Source: Ophiocordyceps camponoti-saundersi (nom. inval.) (taxonomy: Eukaryota; Ascomycota; Sordariomycetes; Hypocreales; Ophiocordycipitaceae). Taken from it: a DNA stretch of 64,000 nucleotides. Position numbers and translations under genes: made by a program. Below, in pieces: positions 27,919 through 37,477 of the stretch; the first letter of the stretch is position 1, and each line of letters opens with the position of its first letter. Location: contig PDHQ01000104.1 of the NCBI GenBank assembly GCA_003339415.1, positions 1-64,000 on the forward strand, read 5' to 3'. A model generated the notes under the pieces. That model searched no databases and was not told the DNA's origin. It saw nothing but the letters and a program-made list of their open reading frames with translations.

Positions 27919-29421
27919 ATGAGATTGGCAGCTGCCTTCTCGCTGGTGACGACGCTGCTGGCGTCAGTCAGGGCGGACCCTAGGATCGATCTCAATGATC
28001 CTCGCTTCAAGCACTACCGTCGAGGCATCCCCGGCAAGCAGAGTGAGTGATGGTCTGATGACTGTAGAGTTATATGATGAAATCAACTTCGCTCTGACAA
28101 CGACAACACAAAAAGGTCGCAGTGCTTGTCCTGGTATGAACGCCCTGGCAAACCACGACTTCCTCCCCTTCGAAGGCACCAACATCACAGCCGCATCCGT
28201 CACGCTCGCATGCCATCTCGGACTGGGAATCTCGCCCGAAGTCTGCGCCATCATCGTCCTAGACGGCATGGCTCACGCCAACGTCCCCCTCGACACCAGC
28301 TTCCCCCTCGAGGTCATCGACAAGAAATCATGGGCCATCATCCACGACTGCAGCTCCTCCAGGATCGACGCGGAAGAGGTTCCGCGGAACGGTCCCAACG
28401 ATCGTGACTTTATCCAGTCCGTCTGGGACGTTGCCCTGCGTAGGATCATCGACCCTGGCGACAAGAGAATCACAATCAACTCTCTGGGCGCGTCAAAGGC
28501 CGACATCATCGTCGACACGAGGAAACCCGAACGTGATCCCCATACCAAGTACGACCGACGAGCTGCCGCTCACTCAGCCGTGGAGAATGCCCGTCTGTGG
28601 CTCACCATGGCCACCGACGAAGAGCCGGAGGTTGAGCCTTCGTACGTAAAGGCTCTCTTCGAAGACGAGAGACTGCCCGTCAAGGAGGGATGGATCCCCG
28701 CCGGCAAGGATAAGGCCGGTCAGGTCAAGTTCTCGGCCGGAGGCGTCATGCAGGTCTTGGATCTGGCCACCAAGTCATTGTCGCCCTTTGGCGGGAAGGG
28801 AGCGTTTGCCAAAGACGCTCAGATCCTACAGACGACGACGAATGGCATCGTGAACTCGCGAAACGTAAGTTACACTCTCTCTCTCCTCATGCCGGCACTC
28901 TCTCTCTCTCTCTCTCCTCCCATCTCTAACTACCCGACACGTAACCCAACTGTAGGACATCATCCACGAGCTCCGTTCCGACAACCACGACTTCCTCAAC
29001 GACGTCGAAGTCCTCCTCCTCACCTGCGGCTACACCCGAAAAGGCTCGCCGGAGCCCTACGCCCAGATAGACGAGCTCCGCAAGTACCGCGCCGCCTCGG
29101 AGCCGACCGACGGCTACAGCCCCGGCGACTGGATCAGCGACGAGGGCGGATACTGGGAATACGTCTACACCTTCGACTTTGGCCCGAGGCCTGGCTATAT
29201 CTCTGGCGCTGAATACATTATCGCGAGACGGCGTAAGTGTTGAGGTTGTTAAAACAATGATATCTCTCTTTATTCTCTCTCTTCTGGGCTCGGCCATGTG
29301 GATAGAGAGGCTAAGACTGAGATGTTTTTATAAAGGCTCTCACGGATGGCAAATCACCAAAGACATCAAAGTCATCGGCGGAGGCGGAGGCTATAGCTCT
29401 GGCGTCTATGGCGTCTTTTGA
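27919..29421 (+). CDS. Secreted heme-thiolate peroxidase-like protein with C-terminal extension
   Basis: Belongs to the chloroperoxidase/unspecific peroxygenase family (Peroxidase_2), extracellular heme enzymes whose iron is held by a cysteine thiolate. Exons: 27,919-28,042, 28,116-28,864, 28,956-29,232 and 29,336-29,421, giving 411 aa with all phases closing. Residues 1-19 form a signal peptide. The proximal motif reads ACPGMNALANH instead of the usual PCPxxNxLANH, with the heme-ligand cysteine kept. The distal motif, normally EHDxS, reads IHDCS, so the acid-base glutamate appears replaced by isoleucine. The domain ends near EERLPVxEGW-like residues (FEDERLPVKEGW). About 135 further residues follow, ending in a glycine-rich tail, which I do not recognise. 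The family assignment is strong; activity is doubtful. Confidence 0.82.
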
Positions 29422-29991
29422 TCACGGTTAAAGAGGTTCAATCTGGGAGGGGAGGGGAGGGGAAGGGGAAGGGAAGGGACACAAGGGTGAAAAGAAAGAG
29501 AGAGAGAAGAAGGGGGGGAGAGAGAAGGGGGGAGAGAGATAAGGAGAGAGATAAGGAGAGAGAGAGAGAGATGAAGAGATGAAGAGTCAGAGAGGGAGAG
29601 AGATGGTATCGGTTGAAGACCAAGGGTTGAGTCAGGGTGGAATGGCCTACATCTTACGAGGGGGGAAGAGGAGAGAGAACTGGGCAACGTCTTGCCAAGG
29701 GTTAAGTTTCACAGTCAGGTAGTTTTGATGGGAAAAGCCATCCATCTCCTCAACCACGTGTCTGCTATGACTTTGGGATGTGGTGTTTCGCTGATGTCTC
29801 TTGATCCTCGTCCTCGTTCTGCTCGTCCTGCTCCTCGTCCTACTCCTCGTTTCAGGGGCAGCTTCTCGGATAGCTCAAGATTGATATGATACAGCCTGTG
29901 AAATCCCAATACTTCTATCGACAGTCACCACCTCCCCCCTTTCAACCCTCCTCTTCTTCTCCTTATTCCTTCCCTCACAGATCAAACTCCA
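29422..29991. other. Intergenic, GA-rich tract
   Basis: Region between the 3' ends of the convergent peroxidase gene (plus) and the membrane-protein gene (minus). A purine tract of GGGGA and GAGA repeats covers about 29,445-29,610. No gene seen. Confidence 0.6.
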
Positions 29992-30668
29992 TCAACCGGC
30001 CATTTCAACCCTCGGCCTCGTCTCCGCGTCAACCTCGAGTCTCTCACCACCATCCGCCTCGAAAGGTCCCTCCCCTCCGACCTTATCCCCCGAACGCATC
30101 TCTCCTCCCCTTTTCCTCCTGCTCCTCAAAAGACAAAAAGCCACTCCCCCAAGAAAAAAGCCGGCGCCGGCGACGGATCCGACGGTGGCGCCGGCAATGG
30201 TCCCCGTCGACGGACCCTTGGGACGCGGTCTCGAAGGCTCCAATAGGTTGAAACGCGGTGAACCGTCTGCGCAACAGTCGTTTGGCGTCGAGTCGTTGAT
30301 GAGGCTGGTGCTACAGCAGTATGCGTCCTTGGCGCAGAGCAGTACCGGCGTCCACGAGTTGGCGTTGACTGTTTGGTGTTTTTTTGTTTTGTTTCTCTGT
30401 TAACTCTGACTGTCAAGAGACAGATGAACTCCTGAGGAAACGACAGACCGTCGGGACAGATGCTTGGACATCCCTGGCCGTGCTCGTCGGCACAGGCCCC
30501 GCGGTAGAGGTAGCCGCCGGTGGTGTAGTCGCAGAGACCCTTGCTGAGGCACCTATCGCCCGCGGTGGGCACGCAGCAGGTCGAGTAGGGGAAGGATGGC
30601 GTAGTGTCGCGACATGCCTTGTAAGGCCAGTCGTTGGCGAGGGAGCCGTCACCGTAGAAGCAGCTCAT
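29992..30668 (-). CDS. Cys-rich single-pass membrane protein
   Basis: Probable cell-surface protein of unknown function. Exon 1 is 30,668-30,449 and exon 2 is 30,368-29,992, separated by an 80-base GT-AG intron; together 198 aa with closed frame. The N-terminal half has about 17 cysteines in the pattern common to fungal surface proteins (CFYGDGSLAND..C, CCVP, GLCDY, YCC, CC). It is followed by a proline/basic spacer, a glycine/alanine-rich transmembrane helix beginning STGTIAGATVGSVAG (around residues 130-155), a basic stop-transfer RSRRKR, and a hydrophilic cytoplasmic tail. Such proteins normally begin with a signal peptide; here the first residues already resemble the mature domain, so either an upstream exon is missed or the protein is unusual. 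The donor GTCTGT is weak. Confidence 0.66.
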
Positions 30669-31543
30669 GATGGACTGTCATGACTCGAGCGCACAAAAGA
30701 TACGAAGAGGAAGAGGAGGAAGAAGAAGCAGAAGAAATAGGAGAGAGAGAGGGGCGTCAGCAAGGATGCGCTTGAAACTCATTCGTTCAGACTGCCAAAG
30801 CAAATTTGCACACAGCAGCCCCCAACGTGTCACATGCGGTCAACTCTTGGGACGATGCTACGATACAGAACAAGTATAGAAGGCGCCAATCCCTGCCGTC
30901 ATCGGCTCGTAGCCGCCGGTCAAGGTTACAGCTTGACAAGCCGGCAATCAGTACCGCTGCGTCGAGGGATCCGACATACATAGTCTGTTGGAGATGAGCT
31001 TCCTCGAAGACCCGATGACGTCGATAGCTTGACGACCAAAGACAGGCCTCGTATCCGGCATCAATGGAAGAGCCTCTGACTGTACGGATAGTGGCTGATC
31101 CCTGCTTCTGGGAAGAGAGAGCTAGAGAGTAGGTGGCTAAGGTAGTTTGTGTTTAGTGTAGCGCTATCCGTACTGACAGCGGCTACCAGTATGGAGGATA
31201 GATGGAGGGGATGGAGTGTCTGGCAGCAGCTAATGACGATGGAAGGTGAAGAGAGAGCAAAAAGGGACTCTGGATGGGCAATATACATCCATATAGATCA
31301 TGTCATGTATTCATTCATACCAGTACCGCACTGAAACGTCACCAAACCCAGCGGGAGCGATACATCATATTCCAGTCTACCTACACGATGAAAGTATGCC
31401 CCATCTGACAGTCCTCCACTCACTCTCCCTCCTTGGGAGCCTCAGCTTCACCCTCCGGGCTCTTCGTCCCCTCTTCCGGCGCCTCTGCCTCTCCTCCCGG
31501 GCTATCTGCCACCTCCGTCGACGGCTCGGCCCCGCCTCCACCT
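30669..31543. other. Intergenic, no gene recognised
   Basis: Upstream region of the Cys-rich membrane protein and downstream of the His/Arg-rich gene. It includes a GA-rich run (30,700-30,760) and ATCCGTAC motifs. I looked for a signal-peptide exon on the minus strand and did not find one. The part at 31,420-31,543 stays open in one minus frame and could belong to an alternative form of the neighbouring gene. Confidence 0.5.
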
Positions 31544-32387
31544 TCAATCATCGATAACGATGGTTGGGGGTCGCCCGATGTCGGACGACCTTCTTGGGAT
31601 GACTTCGTCGATGCTTGTTCCCCACGATCCTGCGGATCCCTCTGCTGCGGGCTGGGTTGGCCCTCTGCTTTCGGGCTCTGGGGGGCCGGGCTCCCTGGGG
31701 CGTGGCTCTGGGGGGACGCGGGGGGGACCTCTGGCCTCGCTTGGTGCCCAGGGGTCCTCCCATCTCGAGAAGTAGATGTCCCTTCTAAGGGGGCTGCGTG
31801 GGCGTGGCATGGCGTCTTCATCCCCGTGAAATACTTCATACTCGTAACGGCTGCAGAGGTTGAATGACGGAGACTGAATTACCATCAGTTGCCACAAAAG
31901 GAGACCATTTGAAAAAAAGGTAGTATTTACCGGTATTCGGGGTCGGTCATACGTCTCCTGTCCGGCTCAGGTGAGTGGCTCCTCTCTGCCTCAGGCATGC
32001 TGCTCCTCTCCCTCTCAGTCCCAGGCCGCGTATGCAATGTTATATTTTCAGGTCGTGGACGTCTATTGACTCCTAGCTCTTCAGCATCAGTTTGAAAAGA
32101 AAAAGGTTTGGGAAATCAAATCATGAGTTGTATAGAAGAAGAACAATTCACCTGTCATGCGTATGAGAGTGGTGATGACGACGACGACGCGAACGATGAC
32201 CTTGTCCGGCACCGGTGCCCGCGAAAAAATCCGCAGGAGCATCAGATTGCGAGTGGCGATGACGATGCTCCCCATGACGATGACGATGCTCCCCATGGCG
32301 ATGGTGATGGCCAGAACCATGCTGAGAACGACGACCGCCATGAGAGCCATGCCGACTCCTCGCAGGCCTCGACACAAAACACCCCAT
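31544..32387 (-). CDS. His/Arg-rich protein with myristoylation-like start
   Basis: Function unknown. Exons 32,387-32,152, 32,062-31,931 and 31,850-31,544 join across introns of 89 and 80 bases (donors GTGAAT and GTAAAT, acceptors AATAG and CTGCAG) to give 224 aa. The protein begins MGCFVS, which has Gly2, Cys3 and Ser6 of a dual myristoyl/palmitoyl signal. Residues 10-80 are dominated by HRHGEHRHRH-type repeats, a possible metal-binding or disordered segment. The middle is acidic/basic and the third exon is Pro/Arg/Glu-rich around YFSRWEDPW. An alternative acceptor further upstream (after GGTAATTCAG) would read exon 3 in another frame to 31,420, with EGEAEAP repeats; I prefer the chosen frame because it gives a less biased sequence. 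A start at 32,447, adding 20 residues, is also possible. Confidence 0.5.
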
Positions 32388-33210
32388 ATCGAAAATCTTT
32401 TCCAAAAAAGACGCCTCTGAAAGAAAAGTCGCGCTCGTTCTCATCACACCCCGTTAATCTGCTTCAAACGTATACCAAGAACCATAAAAAAGAAACCAAG
32501 CACAACACTCCCCAGCCCTTTTCCCCAAGACCGGCAACCCTCTCTTTATAGTAGCGCACCAAAACGGACGAGAATCATCGTCTGCCCCCATGAAAAGGGG
32601 ACAGAAAGCAGATCATAAGTTTTGAAGAGAAAAGGGCACATCTTAGAATCAGGGACGTTGCTTCTCTGGGTCTCACGAGCAGAGTGAACAACGGCGTTCA
32701 CGTGGCCTTGTTTGCACGACAGAGTCACCGTATGGCCTCCCCATGTCCGAAAAAAAACGAGGGGAAGATGCGGAGGGGTGGGTGTGTTTGTCAGTGAGGA
32801 GGGAAAACAGCGTCGGTCCTGATGGGCGACGAGAGTGGACCGAAGTCGAGAGAGAGGCTGTTTACAAGTTGGATATGACGAGAAGAGCCGGGTCCTGGAG
32901 TTCACATGACCTCGAGTTTGTTCCTCTCGCAGGATGAAAAGACATGATTAACAGAGTTAACAAGAAAAGTCTCTCCATCTCTTCTTCATTCAGTTGGATC
33001 ATGGATTAAAGCCGAGCCTCAACTCCAGATGATAGCATCACGAACCCATACGAATCCGTTGTACGAATAGACAGACATGAAGTTGCCAAATCACACACCA
33101 CCTGTGACGTCAGATTCTCTCCCCGGATAGAGCCAGCCGACCATCCATCCAAAGGCCCGTTTCAGACGAGTATCAGTCCCATCATACCGACAACGACAAA
33201 CGCAGAAGCC
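32388..33210. other. Divergent intergenic region
   Basis: Shared upstream region between the His/Arg-rich gene (minus) and the hemerythrin-domain gene (plus). Contains a CACGTG-like GTTCACGTGG at about 32,697. No coding sequence supported. Confidence 0.55.
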
Positions 33211-34290
33211 ATGGCCTGGATCGCAACCCTCGTCACCGCCCTCGTCCTCTGCGGCGGCGCTCTCCTCCGCAGATCGCCTCTGCTATACGAGACGACGGCC
33301 CCGCATGAGCCGTGGGCCGACGGGCCGATGCGACTGGTCCCGACGCCTCAGTTCCTCTCCGGCAAGGCAAGTTAAGAAAATCTCAAGCGTGGGAAGATTC
33401 GATGGAAGGAGGCCATGACGAGGACGAGGATGAACATGGTAGTAGTCGTGATGATGATGATGACGATGATGACGGTTTCAAAAACACGCAGAATGACCTC
33501 TTCACCACGGCAGCCACTCACATGGCCCTGCTGCACAACTCGCTCATCCGCGGCTTCAACTCGATCCAGCTGCAGGCGCCGCACGTACAAGACGCCGACA
33601 AGGCCGACTTCCTAGCCTACACCCGAACCTGGCTGCGCTTCATCCAGTCCCACCACGACGACGAAGACGAGATCCTCTTCCCCGAGCTGAGGGCCGTATT
33701 GGGCGACGACTCCGTCTGGGGAGACGTGCCCGGAGAGCATGGTATGTAATGTATGCCCCCCCCCTTTTCACCGCTGCCGGGCCCAAATTCCTGACGGCCG
33801 ACGAGAAACGCTGGTGCGCGGCCTCGACGGGCTGCGAAGCTACCTAGACTCGCTTTCGAACGCGTCGGCCCTGACGTCGACCGCCCTCCTCGGCGTCATG
33901 GACCGACTGCACCAACCGCTCGAGCACCATCTCCACCACGAGGTCGCCGTCATGGCCGACATGGCGACGCACGCCAACGCGCCCGCGGCCGACTCGCTCC
34001 AGGGCGCCGTGGCCTCGGCTACGCTCAAGGCCTGGGGCAAGAACACGGTGCGCAAGGCGGGCGTCGCCGACGTCGTGCCCCTGTTTCTGCTCAACGCCGA
34101 CCGCACGGCGGAAAACGGCATGTGGAGAGACTGGCCGCCCATGCCGCGACCCGTGCGGTGGGCCATGGTCAACATGGTGGGTGCCGTCCACGGCGGTTGG
34201 TGGCGCTTCGCGAGTTGCGACGGTCGCGGCCAGCCGAGACAGCTGTATGCGCTGGCGGCGACGAGGCGCGGAGCCAAGCAGGAGCTGTAG
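33211..34290 (+). CDS. Membrane-anchored hemerythrin-domain protein
   Basis: Hemerythrin/HHE domains bind a di-iron centre through histidines and carboxylates and sense or carry oxygen, iron or NO. Exons 33,211-33,366, 33,492-33,741 and 33,806-34,290 give 296 aa. Residues 2-20 form a hydrophobic N-terminal anchor (WIATLVTALVLCGGALL) followed by arginines. The helical bundle shows HN near the start of exon 2, SHHDDEDEILFPEL (the H-x-x-x-E type ligand pair) and LEHHLHHEVAVM further on. The C-terminal third, with many tryptophans, is typical of the fungal homologues. Intron 2 is a normal GTATGT...GAG intron with a CTGAC branch. Intron 1 appears to be a GC-AG intron (AAG|GCAAGT), since the nearby GT donor does not close the frame. 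The family is clear; the biological role is not. Confidence 0.8.
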
Positions 34291-34333
34291 AGGAACAAGG
34301 CCCATACATAGGTCGGTACCTCTACATACAATA

Positions 34334-35065
34334 CTACAAAGCGACCCGTTTCCGCACGGCGACGTGGTCCTCGACGGGCGCGAAGCCGCTGTTGTTGGCG
34401 TCGCAATCTCTCAGCGCGTGCTGCAGCGCCCTCGCTGCCTTGTCGTCGCGCACGGTAAAGGGCCGGCGAAAGAAGCCGTTTATAGGGACGGAAGCGTTGG
34501 CGTGATCCGGATCGAAGACGAGAGAGGTGGCGTCGCCACAAACGGTGCGGGTGGCGGTGACGGCGTAGCGCAGCAAATCAGCGCCGACACCCTTGCCGCG
34601 AAACCTCAGCAGCGTAGTCCAGGCACGTATAACGCCCCGCGCGGGCTTCTTGTCGTCGCCCTCGGGCGGGAGGCGCAAGACGAGGGTACCGATCAGGTCG
34701 GGACCGAAGCGGGCGACGAGAACGAGGTCCTCAGCAGCCAGGAAAGAGGCGCAGTCGAAGCTTTCGGCGAGACGCAGAAAGGGTGCGGTGTAGAGACGGA
34801 CGGCGGCGAGGTAAGCCATGATGAGGCCGCAAACGGTGACGAGGGAGCTGCCGAGGTCGGGCCCGGCGTGGCGCCAGACGGAAGCGCAGCCGACGACGAG
34901 GACGGCGAGGCAGAGAGGGTGGAAGATGATGGCCAGCGCCGCGACTTGACGCTGCTGGGCGATGCTGTCGGCGACGAGTCGTAAGGCATCGCGGCGATCA
35001 TCGGGAGTGAGGGCCAGTTCGAAGGTGAGGGGGGGAGGAGGGGGAGGAGGGGGAGGGGAGCTCAT
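34334..35065 (-). CDS. Membrane GNAT-family N-acetyltransferase-like protein
   Basis: Single-exon protein of 243 aa. After a polyproline N-terminus (nine prolines) and a short helix, residues about 42-62 and 75-95 are hydrophobic and look like two membrane segments, which interrupts the GNAT fold as in other fungal membrane-bound members. The acetyl-CoA motif A is recognisable at RFRGKGVGADLLRYAV (around residues 153-168), matching the R/Q-x-x-G-x-G/A pyrophosphate loop. The C-terminal ends with basic residues. The acceptor substrate is unknown. It is convergent with the hemerythrin gene, only 43 bases between stops. Its upstream side faces the retrotransposon; a CCAAT box (35,325-35,329, read on the minus strand) and CACGTG (35,301-35,306) lie about 240-265 bases upstream. 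Confidence 0.7.
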   Translation of the reverse strand: MSSPPPPPPPPPLTFELALTPDDRRDALRLVADSIAQQRQVAALAIIFHPLCLAVLVVGCASVWRHAGPDLGSSLVTVCGLIMAYLAAVRLYTAPFLRLAESFDCASFLAAEDLVLVARFGPDLIGTLVLRLPPEGDDKKPARGVIRAWTTLLRFRGKGVGADLLRYAVTATRTVCGDATSLVFDPDHANASVPINGFFRRPFTVRDDKAARALQHALRDCDANNSGFAPVEDHVAVRKRVAL

Positions 35066-35371
35066 TGCGGGTGGGTATTGATGGTGTTTGGGTAGTGCGA
35101 TTGTTGACTCAGAAGGGGGCTCATGAAGGGTAGCTCAAAAGATGCTTTGCTCCTGAAGGTGGCTGAGCTCAAGCCATATCGTACCGTACACAATCGGGGG
35201 AAGAAAATCCTCGGTCAAGGCAGATTCGGTCAAGACAGAGAGATAGATTCGCCGCGTCGTCGACCGAAAAGAAAAAAAGAGACAATAGCCAGATTTTTAG
35301 CACGTGATGCCGCTACAAGCTCCGATTGGCCGCTTCCGGGCCGAAAGCGACAAGAAAAGCTGCACACCAAT
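35066..35371. promoter_or_regulatory. Promoter region of the GNAT-like gene, interrupted by LTR element
   Basis: Contains CACGTG at 35,301-35,306 and an inverted CCAAT box at 35,325-35,329. The retrotransposon inserted at 35,371/35,372, leaving about 305 bases of original upstream sequence next to the gene. Confidence 0.45.
35367..35371. repeat. Target-site duplication CCAAT (left)
   Basis: The five bases CCAAT directly precede the left LTR and recur at 44,176-44,180 directly after the right LTR, marking the insertion. Confidence 0.9.
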
Positions 35372-35497
35372 TGTAGGGGGCACGATGGTGTGACAGTGTG
35401 ACGATGATGTATTCTCCCCGAGAGCTCTGTGTAGCTAAGCTAGGATATGTATATCGTACATGCATCACGTGCTGTGGTCACGTGGCCTATGGCCACA
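35372..35497 (-). repeat. 126-bp LTR (3' LTR of minus-strand element)
   Basis: Begins TGTAGGGGG and ends GGCCACA on the plus strand, so both ends have the TG...CA form. I found no difference from the other LTR at 44,050-44,175 when compared base by base. It carries two CACGTG hexamers (35,464-35,469 and 35,477-35,482) 7 bases apart. Confidence 0.92.
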
Positions 35498-35524
35498 CTT
35501 GCCCCGGCCTCTTGCGTCGTGCCC

Positions 35525-37267
35525 TCACGATGCCTCATCAGCCTCCATTTCGTCGTCGTCTTCCGTGGATGGCATCGCATCGGGGTGTCGGCCTGTGATG
35601 CTGTCAAGTTCTTTCATCATCCACTTGACTATCGTGCTGGCTGTGTCGTCGATCTTTTTCTCAATGCGACTGGTGGCGTCATGTATGTCATTGCGCAGCT
35701 TGTCGACCTCTGCCTTCGTTGCCCATTTAGGCTCGTGGGGCGTGTGACTCCGGTTGTCATGTGTTAGTGTCGCTGTCCTCGCTTTGATCATGTTTTGCCA
35801 TGGTGTGTCTGCGGTCGTGTCGTCATCGTGCCGCGTGGGATGGGGTGTTTGTTCTCGCATGCGGCGATCTATGGTCGTCGTGGTCTCCGTCGCGGTGGTG
35901 TCATGAAGCCTGGCGCGCTTTGTCGATGGGTTGGCGTCTGATGCGTCGGGGGAGAAGGGCCAGAGTTTCTGGATGGCGTCGGATGCGTTGTCCAAGCGTT
36001 CGGAGACATTCATATCCGTGGGTCGGGTGTTGTACCATGCCGCACATAGGACATGGAATTCGAACTCGGCCTCCGAGGTCCAGTCAGGGTGGAGTTCGCT
36101 CATGCCCAGGAGCTTTTGGAATCGTGCGTGTGCATCATGAGGCTGTTCCAAGAGCATCATACGTATATCGTGCGCTTTGCTCGCCTGTGCTGGCTTGCCG
36201 ATGGGGTAATTGATGGGCCAGACGTCTTTCATGATGTCTTTCGTGGGCTTCCACACTGCCTCAATGTCTCGCTTTCGTGCTGCGGCGTCCTTGGGGAACA
36301 TGACTCGCAACAGCAGCCATGGCATCCATGTCGGGTTTTGTTGACTCTTCGCGTTCACCCAAAACTTATGGTTCACCATCTTCCTGTTGGACTTGGTGGC
36401 TGTGTTGAATTTCACCAGATTGAACCATGCATTGCGATCGGCTGCCGTGAAACTTTGGCGGATGCGCTTGAATTCGTTGAGTGTGTCGATGTACCAGCGT
36501 CGGCTACGATCCTTGTCCACGTCCATCGGCGTGATCCTGAATGTCGGGTAGTCGGTTTCTATGTTGAAGCTGGCCTGGTTATGATGTTCTCGGTGATGTG
36601 CACGTCTTGTACGGTGTGCGGCATGAGGCAGTTTGTTCCACAAGTTGTAAACGCCTTTCATGCTCGTGGTGAGTGTCTTGCCTTCGGATATAATGTAGCC
36701 AGGCGTATTGTGCATCTGGATGACGCTGGCGGTCGCTTGCATGTCCGTGCCCACTGTCGCGGTGGGTGCTGTCACAGGCGTTGATGCTGCCATCGTTGTG
36801 CGGGTGGTCGCCTGCATCTCTCCACCTGGGGGCGTGGCTTCATCCGCACGCTTGTCCGTGACAGTGTTGGTGGTTGTCTGCGCAGTTTCTCCCGTTTCCA
36901 CTGCGGACGTGGCTGTCTGAGGCTTGTTGATCGGCGTCCATGCATTGTGTGGTCGCTCTGCGGTGGGTGTTGAGGTCGTGTTGCAGACAGTGGTGGTTTC
37001 GTCTGACGGACCGGCATATATGTCATCGTCGTCTATGGTGTTGATTGTCGGTCGGCCTCCGCGAGGATGGTTGTCATGATCGTCGGATCTTGCTGCATTT
37101 CCGGTGTCATCCGTGACGGCGGTGTTGGTCGTGGTATCTGTGGGTGTCTCCTCGGTGGTTCCAGGACCAGTTGCAGCGGCATCGTGGGCTTCGTTCGTGG
37201 TTGTTACGTGCGGAGGCTCATCGCCAGGCTCGGTGTTCGCCATGCGGGCGAAGAGTGAACTAAGCAT
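35525..37267 (-). CDS. Additional 580-aa ORF of the LTR retrotransposon
   Basis: Not a family I recognise. It lies in the same sense as pol, between the pol stop (37,478) and the 3' LTR, in the place where an env gene would sit, and ends 27 bases before the LTR. Residues 1-190 are rich in Thr, Asp, Ala and Pro and probably disordered. Residues about 190-425 look folded, with many aromatic residues (for example WYIDTLNEFKRI and NHKFWVNAKSQQNPTWMPWL). A spacer follows, then a short coiled-coil-like helix (about 520-557, KAEVDKLRNDI...IEKKIDDTAS) and an acidic tail. I see no signal peptide or membrane segment, so it is not a usual envelope protein. Start could also be Met9 (37,243). A pyrimidine tract precedes the ATG on the coding strand, as in fungal promoters. 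Confidence 0.85.
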   Translation of the reverse strand: MLSSLFARMANTEPGDEPPHVTTTNEAHDAAATGPGTTEETPTDTTTNTAVTDDTGNAARSDDHDNHPRGGRPTINTIDDDDIYAGPSDETTTVCNTTSTPTAERPHNAWTPINKPQTATSAVETGETAQTTTNTVTDKRADEATPPGGEMQATTRTTMAASTPVTAPTATVGTDMQATASVIQMHNTPGYIISEGKTLTTSMKGVYNLWNKLPHAAHRTRRAHHREHHNQASFNIETDYPTFRITPMDVDKDRSRRWYIDTLNEFKRIRQSFTAADRNAWFNLVKFNTATKSNRKMVNHKFWVNAKSQQNPTWMPWLLLRVMFPKDAAARKRDIEAVWKPTKDIMKDVWPINYPIGKPAQASKAHDIRMMLLEQPHDAHARFQKLLGMSELHPDWTSEAEFEFHVLCAAWYNTRPTDMNVSERLDNASDAIQKLWPFSPDASDANPSTKRARLHDTTATETTTTIDRRMREQTPHPTRHDDDTTADTPWQNMIKARTATLTHDNRSHTPHEPKWATKAEVDKLRNDIHDATSRIEKKIDDTASTIVKWMMKELDSITGRHPDAMPSTEDDDEMEADEAS

Positions 37268-37477
37268 AGGATTTCAAGTGCAAGAGAAGATCGTGGCTGG
37301 CAGAGCTGCGGGATGCATCGGGATAAATAGTGTGAGAATTCGATAAAGGAAAGAAAGGAAGGAAGGAGTGTGAAGAAAAGAAGGAAATGAAAATAGAAGA
37401 GGGGAGGAAGGAAAATGAGAACAATAGCTATGGAGAGGTTCGGATAGCGATATAGCAATGCTGCCAGTTGGTGGCAG

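Noticed and set aside
29437..29610. Open frames rich in Ser/Leu on the minus strand
   Set aside because: Products of the GA-rich purine tract, with no complexity beyond the repeat.
34181..34984. Plus-strand open frame of 267 codons
   Set aside because: Shadow of the GNAT-like gene and the hemerythrin 3' end; GC-rich codon bias on the opposite strand keeps it open.
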